Source: an uncultured Sphingobium sp. (lineage in GTDB: Bacteria; Pseudomonadota; Alphaproteobacteria; Sphingomonadales; Sphingomonadaceae). From it: a stretch of DNA of 7,025 nt. Made by a program: the position numbers and the translations under genes. The first letter of the stretch is position 1. Each line of letters opens with the position of its first letter. The notes under the pieces were generated by a model. The model was given only the letters and a program-made list of their open reading frames with translations, was not told where the DNA came from and ran no database searches. Shown piece by piece: positions 1 through 5,492 of the stretch. The stretch lies in NCBI GenBank assembly GCA_913773715.1, contig CAJYHD010000281.1, positions 1-7,025 on the forward strand, given 5' to 3'.

Positions 1-757
1 CTGCCGAATAGGCATATTCCTCGATATGGCGCTTGGAATAGGCGATGCTGCCGAGGATGCCGAACGTGTCGCCGAACTTCTTCGACACCAGTGCCGACAA
101 GCGCGGATCGGCCTTCTTGGCGATGTCGTTGTAGATGCCGCGCGCGGTCGCCGAGACGGTGAAATCCTTCTTCGAATCGAAGGGCTTGGGCGCGTGCAGA
201 TCGACCGTCGCGCCGAGCGAGCCTTCCTCGATATCGGGCGAGGTGGTCTTGCGAACGGAGAGCGCCGAAAAGATTTCGGTGGGGAAGGTCACGAAGTCGA
301 AAGAGCGTCCGCCCGCGACGCCGCCACGAATGTCGGTGCCGCTGACCTGCGACACGCCCTCCATGCCGTTGATCCTGACACGCGTGAACTGTGCGCCGAG
401 GCCGCGGACCGAGATGTTGCGCCCCTCGCCGCCATCGCCGCGCGACAGGGCGACGCCCGGAATGCGCTGCATGGATTCGGCTAGGTTGGAGTCGGGGAAC
501 TTGCCGATGTCTTCGGCCAGGATGCTGTCGACGGCCGCCGTTTCCTCACGCTTCTGCGCCAGCGCGTTGTTGAGCGCGGCGCGAAAGCCGGTGACGACGA
601 TGTCGGCGGCGGGCACATCCTGTTGCGGTGCCGGGGCGGGTGGTTGCGGCTGACTGGCGGGGGGATTGGTCTGGGCGGTTGCAGGCAGTGCGCTCGTAAG
701 TCCCAAGATGCTGATCGATACCAGAAGGTCACGCTTGATGCGGTGATTGCGGGCCAT
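1..757 (-). CDS. TonB-dependent outer-membrane receptor, N-terminal part (runs off left edge)
   Basis: The minus strand is open from the ATG at 757 to the window edge, giving 252 residues of a larger protein (the family usually has 800-1000). Residues 1-29 form a Sec signal peptide: basic start MARNHRIKR, hydrophobic core, cleavage near ATA|QT. A Pro/Gln-rich linker follows, then a TonB-box-like stretch ADIVVTGFR (51-59). The plug domain starts at about 60 and shows the hallmarks DIGKFPDSNLAE (83-94), QRIPGV (97-102), ISVRGLG (115-121) and VRINGME (127-133). Such receptors use TonB/proton-motive energy to carry large substrates, often oligosaccharides, across the outer membrane. The FCD regulator upstream and the sugar-modifying operon beyond it suggest it imports the glycoside processed by the operon; that link is inference. 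The barrel domain is outside the window, so substrate class cannot be judged. Base usage matches the neighbours. Confidence 0.95.
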   Translation of the reverse strand, partial: MARNHRIKRDLLVSISILGLTSALPATAQTNPPASQPQPPAPAPQQDVPAADIVVTGFRAALNNALAQKREETAAVDSILAEDIGKFPDSNLAESMQRIPGVALSRGDGGEGRNISVRGLGAQFTRVRINGMEGVSQVSGTDIRGGVAGGRSFDFVTFPTEIFSALSVRKTTSPDIEEGSLGATVDLHAPKPFDSKKDFTVSATARGIYNDIAKKADPRLSALVSKKFGDTFGILGSIAYSKRHIEEYAYSA

Positions 758-760
758 AGT

Positions 761-771
761 CCCTCTCCCCT
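761..771 (-). promoter_or_regulatory. Ribosome binding site of the TonB-dependent receptor
   Basis: On the minus strand the bases before the ATG at 757 read AGGGGAGAGGG then ACT. The purine-rich block fits a Shine-Dalgarno, with AGGGGA about 8 nt from the start, and fixes this ATG as the start. The signal peptide begins at the same codon, which supports the choice. Confidence 0.75.
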
Positions 772-843
772 GCTAGCCAGACGGAGCGACCAAGACGCGC
801 CGCGTCGGCGTTGATCGGCGGTGCGTTATGCCCTTGCCTAACG

Positions 844-889
844 TTGTCAGCTATCATTGTCAGACATGTGTGACAACATAATCTGACAG
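844..889. promoter_or_regulatory. Dyad-symmetric TGTCAG/CTGACA operator cluster upstream of the receptor
   Basis: The core 857-876, TTGTCAGACATGTGTGACAA, is an 18/20 match to its own reverse complement, centred at 866/867. It also reads as two abutting 9-mers, TGTCAGACA (858-866, a perfect dyad around A) and TGTGTGACA (867-875, one mismatch from TGTC-N-GACA). Flanking elements TTGTCAG (844-850) and CTGACAG (883-889) lie at exactly mirrored positions, so the symmetry extends over 46 bp. FCD-type GntR regulators typically bind short dyads of the form TnGTnnnACnA, which TTGTCAGACAT fits with one mismatch. The site sits 87-132 bp upstream of the receptor start and downstream of the regulator gene. 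The best reading is an operator through which the adjacent GntR protein controls the receptor. Binding is inferred, not shown. Confidence 0.6.
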
Positions 890-898
890 GAGGACGAT

Positions 899-931
899 AT
901 GCGGCAGCACCTAACTAAGCTGCCGCACTGA
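899..931 (+). CDS. Possible 10-residue mini-ORF with perfect Shine-Dalgarno (speculative)
   Basis: On the plus strand AGGAGG (888-893) lies 5 nt before an ATG at 899. The frame encodes MRQHLTKLPH and stops at TGA (929-931). A perfect anti-SD match at good spacing is uncommon by chance in an intergenic gap. However, no plus-strand gene follows within reach (the next plus gene starts at 1961), no clear promoter is visible beyond a CATAAT at 877-882 lacking a good -35, and the peptide resembles nothing known to me. The whole ORF overlaps the hairpin at 900-927. It may be a leader-type peptide, a remnant, or coincidence. Confidence 0.15.
   Translation: MRQHLTKLPH
900..927 (-). terminator. Hairpin with 9-bp perfect stem between regulator and receptor; weak terminator candidate
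   Basis: TGCGGCAGC (900-908) pairs perfectly with GCTGCCGCA (919-927) across a 10-nt loop. It lies about 70 bp past the stop codon of the GntR gene (minus strand), where it could end or trim that transcript before the receptor promoter. No T-run follows directly on the minus strand (TATCGTCC). On the plus strand a run of five T appears only at 953-957, too far away for a textbook intrinsic terminator. An alternative role is a 5'-UTR structure if the receptor transcript starts upstream of it. Confidence 0.4.
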
Positions 932-993
932 AATCAGGGAATAAAATAAACGTTTTTAGGAATTAGATGACAGCATGACGCGCCGCCTGGAGT

Positions 994-1002
994 GGTCAGA
1001 CC
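994..1002. promoter_or_regulatory. GGTCAGACC dyad overlapping the regulator's stop codon
   Basis: GGTC-A-GACC is a perfect 9-bp dyad; with the preceding T, TGGTCAGACC fits the FCD-type pattern TnGTnnnACnA except for the last base. It spans the TGA of the GntR gene (996-998 on the minus strand). It shares the GTCAG core with the cluster at 844-889 and the elements at 1861-1893, so it could be an auxiliary operator. Being a short motif at the end of a coding region, it could also be chance. Confidence 0.3.
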
Positions 1003-1742
1003 GATCGACGCGCCAACGCCCGGCGGCGCTGATTCGCTTCGGCCCGCGCACGTTCGACCGCTTCGGTTTCGGTGACGTCGAGCAGATGGTCGATCACACG
1101 CGCCAGATGATCGCGCATGGCGTTGCGCGCATCGACCGGCGACCGTGCTTCCAGCGCGCGCAGGATGCGGCCATGTTCGGCCATGCGGCTTTCGGTGCCG
1201 AGGCTACCCGCCTTGACCAGCACTTCGCGCGCGAGCGGCGAGCGGAACCGCATGTCCCAGAAATCGCTCACCGCCGCGATGATCACGGCATTGCCGGTCG
1301 CTTCGGCGATGGCGATGTGGAAGCGGCGGTCGGCATCCTCTGCGGCGGACGTGTCTTCCTGATCCATTTCGGCGAGCAAATCCCGCAATTCCGCCAGTTG
1401 CGCCTCGTCGATTTCAGTCGCGGCGACGGCGGCGACCTCCCCTTCCAGCAGACGGCGGGCCTCGGTGATCTCGAATGCGCCGATGTCCAGTTCGCGATCG
1501 GCATCGGTCGTGGATGAAGCGAGAACGAAGACCCCCGCCCCCTTGCGCGCTTCGACCAACCCCTGCATTTCCAGCGCGATCATGGCCTCGCGCACCGTCG
1601 GGCGGCTGACCTTGAACCTCTCGGTAAGGTCGCGCTCTGCAGGCAGGCGCGATCCGACGGGGTAGAGGCCGCTGGAAATGTCGGCGATGATGGCCTGGAC
1701 GATGGTCCGGTACAGTTTGCCGCCACTTTCCGTCGTCCGCAT
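996..1742 (-). CDS. FCD-domain GntR-family transcriptional regulator (FadR subfamily)
   Basis: This 248-residue protein has the normal length for the FadR/FCD class. The N-terminal winged helix-turn-helix (about 7-75) contains YPVGSRLPAERDLTERFKVS (27-46), then RPTVREAMIALEMQGLV and the wing ARKGAGVFV (65-73). The C-terminal all-helical FCD effector domain (about 88-222) keeps the expected metal ligands: Asp138 and His142 in DRRFH, His190 in AEHGRI, and His212 in RDHL. Proteins of this class are usually repressors released by a sugar acid, keto-sugar or other small carboxylate. The ATG at 1742 was chosen because GAGGAA sits 4 nt upstream and the protein starts directly with the typical MRTTESGGKLYR. 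An ATG at 1754 is possible but lacks a ribosome site. The gene is divergent from the hydrolase/oxidoreductase operon and lies upstream of the receptor on the same strand, so it probably regulates both and perhaps itself. The effector is unknown. Confidence 0.93.
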   Translation of the reverse strand: MRTTESGGKLYRTIVQAIIADISSGLYPVGSRLPAERDLTERFKVSRPTVREAMIALEMQGLVEARKGAGVFVLASSTTDADRELDIGAFEITEARRLLEGEVAAVAATEIDEAQLAELRDLLAEMDQEDTSAAEDADRRFHIAIAEATGNAVIIAAVSDFWDMRFRSPLAREVLVKAGSLGTESRMAEHGRILRALEARSPVDARNAMRDHLARVIDHLLDVTETEAVERARAEANQRRRALARRSV

Positions 1743-1752
1743 CGTCTTCCTC
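1743..1752 (-). promoter_or_regulatory. Ribosome binding site deciding the GntR start
   Basis: On the minus strand GAGGAAGACG directly precedes the ATG at 1742. The GAGGAA core (1747-1752) is a good Shine-Dalgarno. It favours this ATG over the one at 1754 and over a far upstream TTG at 1832, whose extra 30 residues are low-complexity and unlike family N-termini. Confidence 0.65.
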
Positions 1753-1849
1753 ATTCTTGGGGCGGATATGGCTGTCCGGGATGATGAAGCGGAAACCTTT
1801 GCCGTCGTCGCGCCTATCGCCACAGTCTTCAAAAAGCGATACCTCTAGC

Positions 1850-1893
1850 TGTCATGAAATGCCTGACATCGTTCTTGCATGTGGCCTGACCAC
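1850..1893. promoter_or_regulatory. CTGAC-type repeats in the divergent GntR/operon promoter region; likely operator
   Basis: Three related elements crowd the divergent gap. TGTCATGAAATGCCTGACA (1850-1868) has inverted TGTCA/TGACA arms. GTGGCCTGACCAC (1881-1893) is a near-perfect odd dyad with one arm mismatch. GCCTGAC occurs as a direct repeat at 1861-1867 and 1884-1890, 23 bp apart, about two helical turns. The TGTCA/CTGAC core is shared with the cluster upstream of the receptor at 844-889. This fits a GntR-FCD operator controlling the plus-strand operon and possibly the regulator itself. No confident -35/-10 pair is visible for either direction, which is common in sphingomonads. Regulator binding is inference. 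Confidence 0.5.
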
Positions 1894-1947
1894 TTAGTAG
1901 GCTATCGCGAAGGAAGGCGCAATCGGATGATGCGCACGGACTTGCGA

Positions 1948-1954
1948 AGAGGGG
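1948..1954 (+). promoter_or_regulatory. Ribosome binding site of the DUF1080 gene
   Basis: AGAGGGG lies 6 nt upstream of the ATG at 1961. It supports that start, which also begins the signal peptide. Confidence 0.7.
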
Positions 1955-1960
1955 ATCGTC

Positions 1961-3334
1961 ATGATCAAAGGCATCGCGTTTCTGACTATGGCCGCGCTTG
2001 CTGTCGGGCCTGCTGCGGCGCAAACCGGCGCACAATGGCATGACGTCGCGCCCGACGCTTCGCTCAAGGGCTGGCATACGACGGGCGGCAAGGCGAGCTT
2101 TCGGATCGAGAATGGCGAACTGGTCGGCCGCGCCGCGCCGGGGTCGGCCAACAGCTGGCTGGTGTCCGACGCCACCTATGGCGACTATATCATGGAATAT
2201 GACGCCAAGACCGATCCGGTGCTGAACTCCGGCGTCATGATCCGGGGCCAGAGCAGGCCGGATTACAGGAACGGCGTCGTCCATGGCTATCAGGCCGAAA
2301 TCGATCCGTCGGCGCGGGCATGGAGCGCAGGCATTTATGACGAGCAGCGCCGCCAATGGCTCTATACGCTCGGGCGCAACGATGCGGCGCGGCGCAGCTT
2401 CAAGTCGGGCGACTGGAATCACTATCGGGTCGAGGCGATCGGCAATCGGCTGCGCACCTGGATCAACGGCGTGCCCGCCGCCGATGTGATCGACGATGTC
2501 GATGCGCGCGGCTTCATCGCATTTCAAGTCCACGCCATTTCCGACGCCGAAGCGGCGCGCAAACCCGAAGTCCGCTTTCGCAACATCCGCATCGTCACGC
2601 AAAATGCGGCGCGCTTCGCCCGCCCCGACACGCAGATCGAGCAGCAGGGCTGGCTATCCAATGCGCTGTCGGACGAGGAACGCCGCGAAGGCTGGACACT
2701 GTTGTGGGACGGGAAGACCAAGGCCGGCTGGCACGGCGCGCAGAGCAGCGCCTTCCCCGCCAAGGGCTGGTCGATGGCGAACGGCATCTTGACGGTCGAA
2801 GGCGGGGGTGGCGACATCCTGACGAAGCGGACCTATCGCAATTTCGAACTGTCGGTCGATTTCCGCCTGACGCCGGGCGCCAATAGCGGCATCAAATATT
2901 TTATCGATCCCAATCTTCTCAAGGCAAAGGGCGAGGCCGTCGGGCTGGAATATCAGCTGCTGGACGACGCCCTGCACCCCGATGCCAAAAAGGGCCGCGA
3001 CGGCAACCGCACGGTCGGATCGCTCTATGACCTGATCGCGGCGCGCAACCTGTCCGACCCCAGCAGTCCGGGCAAGCGGGTCAATCCACCCGGCGAATGG
3101 AACCGCGCCGTCATCGTCGTACGCGGCAACCACGTCCAACATTGGCTGAACGGCTTCAAGGTTGTCGAGTTCGATCGGGGATCGGACGCGTTCAAGGCAC
3201 TGGTGGCGCAGAGCAAATACGCAGGCAGGCCGCAGTTCGGAGAATGGGCCGAGACGCCGATCCTGCTTCAGGATCATGGCGATCGCGTCGATTTCCGTTC
3301 AATCAAGCTGCGCGAAACCAAGAGGAACAAGTGA
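1961..3334 (+). CDS. Exported tandem DUF1080 protein (3-keto-disaccharide hydrolase family)
   Basis: This is a 457-residue secreted protein with two DUF1080 (PF06439, concanavalin-like fold) domains. Residues 1-20 are a Sec signal peptide (MIKGIAFLTM, hydrophobic core, cleavage near AAA|QT). Domain 1 covers about 26-213 and has LNSGVMIRG (88-96), GYQAEID (109-115) and IYDEQRRQWLY (125-135). Domain 2 covers about 240-451 and has the classical opening GWTLLWDGKTKAGW (244-257), ANSGIKYFI (307-315) and EYQLLDD (330-336). A linker of about 25 residues joins them. The family is known for cleaving 3-keto-glycosides, where oxidation at C3 makes the glycosidic bond labile to elimination. Here it would act in the periplasm on sugar oxidised by the Gfo/Idh/MocA enzymes encoded next to it. 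It is first in the operon, and its TGA overlaps the next ATG by one base. Most family members have one domain; whether both are catalytic here, or one only binds substrate, cannot be told from sequence. Confidence 0.88.
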   Translation: MIKGIAFLTMAALAVGPAAAQTGAQWHDVAPDASLKGWHTTGGKASFRIENGELVGRAAPGSANSWLVSDATYGDYIMEYDAKTDPVLNSGVMIRGQSRPDYRNGVVHGYQAEIDPSARAWSAGIYDEQRRQWLYTLGRNDAARRSFKSGDWNHYRVEAIGNRLRTWINGVPAADVIDDVDARGFIAFQVHAISDAEAARKPEVRFRNIRIVTQNAARFARPDTQIEQQGWLSNALSDEERREGWTLLWDGKTKAGWHGAQSSAFPAKGWSMANGILTVEGGGGDILTKRTYRNFELSVDFRLTPGANSGIKYFIDPNLLKAKGEAVGLEYQLLDDALHPDAKKGRDGNRTVGSLYDLIAARNLSDPSSPGKRVNPPGEWNRAVIVVRGNHVQHWLNGFKVVEFDRGSDAFKALVAQSKYAGRPQFGEWAETPILLQDHGDRVDFRSIKLRETKRNK

Positions 3335-3336
3335 TG
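3321..3336 (+). promoter_or_regulatory. Coupled stop/start junction with Shine-Dalgarno
   Basis: AGAGGA (3321-3326) lies inside the end of the DUF1080 gene, 7 nt before the ATG at 3334. The DUF1080 stop TGA (3332-3334) shares its last base with that ATG (TGATG). This points to translational coupling. It fixes the oxidoreductase start here although the frame stays open further upstream. Confidence 0.75.
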
Positions 3337-4644
3337 GATCGCCGGACGATGATCAAGGCAGCGGGTGCGGCGATAGGCGTGGCGGCAAGCGCGCGCAGCT
3401 ATGCCCGCATTATCGGCGCGAACGATCGGCTGAACGTCGCGATCATAGGCGTCAACGGACGGGGGCAGGCGCATATGAGCGCCTTCGCCAAGCAGCCCAA
3501 CGTCGCGGTCACCCAGTTCGTGGATGTGGACTCGGCGATCCTCGCCAAGCGCGCAGGCGAGTTCGCGGCCAAGGGACATGCCGCGCCCAGAACCGAGCGC
3601 GACTATCGCAAGATGCTGGACAGCAAGGACATCGACATCGTCACGGTGGCGACGCCCGATCACTGGCACGCGAAGCTGGGCGTCGATGCGATGGATGCGG
3701 GCAAGAATGTCTATCTGGAAAAGCCGATCGGAATCGCCCCTGCCGAGGGCGAGGCGCTGATCGCGACGCAGAAGCGCACCGGGCGCATCCTGCAAGTCGG
3801 CAACCAGCAGCGCTCCAGTCGTGAGACGCGGCAGTTGGGCGACCTCATCCGCGCGGGCGAACTGGGCGACATCTACGAAGCGCAGACCTGGTATGCGAAC
3901 AACCGCAAGTCGATCGGGCGGGGGCATGAGACGCAGCCGCCCGCCACGCTCGATTGGGACATGTGGCAGGGGCCACGACCGCGCGGGCCGTACCGCTCCA
4001 ACCTCGTCCCCTATAATTGGCATTGGTTCTGGAAATATGGCACGGGCGAACTGTGCAACAATGCGATGCACGAACTGGACGTCGCGCGCTGGATGATGGG
4101 GCTGACCTACCCCCGGACGGTGACGGCGCGCGGTGGCAGACGCTTCTATCGCGACGATGATTGGGAAATGTATGATTCGCTCGCGCTCGACCTCATCTAT
4201 GCGGATGGCCGCGCGATCCGCTGGGCGGGTGAAAGCTGCAACGCGATGGAGCGCTATGGACGCGGGCGCGGCGTGCTGCTGCTCGGGACCAAGGGATCGG
4301 CGGTGGTCGATCGCAACGGATATGAACTGTTCGACCTGTCGGGCAAGCAGACCAAGCTGGTCGCAGCACCCGCCAGTTCGGAGACCACCGGCACGGTCGG
4401 CGAGGGCGAACTGGACGTGTTTCACGCGGCGAACTTCATCGACGTGATCCGGGGCCGGACCAAGGCACTGGCGTCGCCGATCGCGGAGGGTCACATCAGC
4501 ACGACGCTCTGCCATCTGGGCAACATCGCCTATCGTACGCAGTCGGAGCTGACGATCGATCCGGCGAACGGCAAGCCGCGCGGAGCCGAAGCGATGAAGC
4601 TGTGGTCGGTGGATTATGAACCCGGCTGGGGGATCAAGGCCTGA
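3334..4644 (+). CDS. Tat-exported Gfo/Idh/MocA family NAD(P)-dependent oxidoreductase (first of three)
   Basis: This 436-residue protein has a twin-arginine signal: DRRTMIKAAGAAIG at 2-15, followed by an Ala-rich stretch with possible cleavage near SYA|RI (22-25). The Rossmann fold starts at LNVAIIGVNGRGQ (33-45), with GVNGRG as the dinucleotide loop. VATPDHWH (105-112) follows, then the classical YLEKPIG (127-133), whose Lys130 is the family's catalytic lysine. The C-terminal domain keeps NAMHELDVARWM (243-254), with His246 and Asp249 in the usual HxxD arrangement. All key residues are present, so it is probably active. The family interconverts sugar hydroxyls and ketones. With a DUF1080 protein upstream, C3 oxidation of a glycoside (or the reverse reduction) is the natural guess. 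Tat export means it folds with its cofactor in the cytoplasm and works in the periplasm. The start is set by the coupled TGATG junction and by the Tat motif right behind it. Substrate is unknown. Confidence 0.9.
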   Translation: MDRRTMIKAAGAAIGVAASARSYARIIGANDRLNVAIIGVNGRGQAHMSAFAKQPNVAVTQFVDVDSAILAKRAGEFAAKGHAAPRTERDYRKMLDSKDIDIVTVATPDHWHAKLGVDAMDAGKNVYLEKPIGIAPAEGEALIATQKRTGRILQVGNQQRSSRETRQLGDLIRAGELGDIYEAQTWYANNRKSIGRGHETQPPATLDWDMWQGPRPRGPYRSNLVPYNWHWFWKYGTGELCNNAMHELDVARWMMGLTYPRTVTARGGRRFYRDDDWEMYDSLALDLIYADGRAIRWAGESCNAMERYGRGRGVLLLGTKGSAVVDRNGYELFDLSGKQTKLVAAPASSETTGTVGEGELDVFHAANFIDVIRGRTKALASPIAEGHISTTLCHLGNIAYRTQSELTIDPANGKPRGAEAMKLWSVDYEPGWGIKA

Positions 4645-4688
4645 TTTCCGCCCCCACCATCCAGACCGCGATCGACCGTTTTTTCGCA

Positions 4689-5492
4689 ATGGGCACGCGG
4701 GTCGAACTGCATGTGTTCGGCGCGGGCGATGCGGACGCGTTGCCGATGGCGCGGCGCGCGATCGAGGCGGTGGACGATGCACTGACGATCCACCGCCCCT
4801 CCCCCGCGACGGCGCTCAACGAAAGGTTGCGGCGCGATGGACAGGCGGCGGTGGACGATCCTGTGTTGCTCGAGGCGTTGATGGAGATCGACACGGCGCG
4901 GGTGATGACGCTTGGACTGTTCGATCCCGCCGTGGGATCGGCGGGTTGGAGCGCGATCGGCTTCGATCGGGACAAGACGCGGATCATGGCGTCCGCCCCC
5001 GTCGCGCTGGACTTTGGCGGGTTCGGCAAGGGCTTCGCGCTGGACCGTGCCTGCGCCGTGCTTCGGGCGGCGGGTGTTACGGCGGCGCTGCTGTCGGCGG
5101 GGGAAAGTTCGATCGCTGTCGTGGGCGCGCATCCGTTGGGCGGCGGCTGGCCCTTTGCCATTCCGCATCCGACGATGCCGGACGAAACTCTGATCGAACT
5201 CGAATTGCAGGATGAAGCGCTGTCGGTGTCGTCCACGGTTGGCGGCGGATCGAATGCGCCGGACCGCGCGGCGATGATCCGGCCCGGCGATGGCGCCAGC
5301 GTTGCTGCTCCGAGGCTGACGATCGCCGTCGAACGCCGGGGGGCGTTCGCCGAAATGATGAGTACCGCTTTGCTGGTTGCCGCAGACGAACAGGTGCCGC
5401 ATCTTGTCGCGGATCGGCATACGCGCCGCTTCCGTTTTGATTTTCCTCGCGCGGCGACGACGCCCGCCACATCGATCGGGATGGTTTCATAA
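4689..5492 (+). CDS. Diverged ApbE-family protein (FAD:protein FMN transferase-like)
   Basis: From the ATG at 4689 the protein has 267 residues. ApbE features in order: AMGTRVELHVFG at the start, LFDPAVGSA (78-86), and the signature ALDFGGFGKGFALD (106-119). Enzymes of this family move FMN from FAD onto a Ser/Thr of exported electron-transfer proteins, using Mg2+. Two usual active-site motifs differ: the GGD stretch reads SAGESS (136-141), and the Mg-binding ADxxxT reads AEMMST (221-226), Glu for Asp. The HIIDPRTG-like segment is not recognisable near 192-203. Activity may therefore be reduced or changed. No signal peptide or lipobox is seen, though classical ApbE is periplasmic. The start is uncertain: the ATG has no ribosome site and is itself the conserved Met of MGT, while family-like residues (AIDRFFA) precede it in frame. 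A CTG at 4641 or ATT at 4644, overlapping the previous stop, could be the true start (about 15 residues more). The stop TAA overlaps the next ATG. Confidence 0.78.
   Translation: MGTRVELHVFGAGDADALPMARRAIEAVDDALTIHRPSPATALNERLRRDGQAAVDDPVLLEALMEIDTARVMTLGLFDPAVGSAGWSAIGFDRDKTRIMASAPVALDFGGFGKGFALDRACAVLRAAGVTAALLSAGESSIAVVGAHPLGGGWPFAIPHPTMPDETLIELELQDEALSVSSTVGGGSNAPDRAAMIRPGDGASVAAPRLTIAVERRGAFAEMMSTALLVAADEQVPHLVADRHTRRFRFDFPRAATTPATSIGMVS

Noticed and set aside
26..653. Plus-strand open frames within the receptor region
   Set aside because: They run opposite to the receptor plug domain, which has a signal peptide, TonB box and plug motifs in a continuous minus-strand frame.
794..806. GACGCG-C-CGCGTC dyad in the receptor's upstream region
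   Set aside because: The arms are perfect but the single-base centre cannot form a hairpin loop of that length, it does not share the operator core, and CG-rich short dyads are frequent at this base composition.
877..882. CATAAT as a -10 box (plus strand)
   Set aside because: A good hexamer, but no acceptable -35 lies 16-18 bp upstream and the transcript would start at or inside the ribosome site at 888-893; the bases also fall within the symmetric spacer of the operator array.
975..1517. Open frame of 180 codons on the plus strand
   Set aside because: Opposite to the GntR gene, whose HTH and FCD motifs are unmistakable; its translation is Arg/His/Asp-rich without a pattern.
1743..1832. Thirty-residue N-terminal extension of the GntR regulator from a TTG at 1832
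   Set aside because: The extra residues are low-complexity and precede the normal family N-terminus; the ATG at 1742 has a good Shine-Dalgarno.
3097..3333. In-frame upstream extension of the first oxidoreductase to an ATG at 3097
   Set aside because: It would overlap the second DUF1080 domain by 79 codons; the Tat motif and the Shine-Dalgarno fix the start at 3334.
3274..4782. Open frame of 502 codons on the minus strand
   Set aside because: Antisense shadow of the first oxidoreductase; no recognisable domain or ribosome site.
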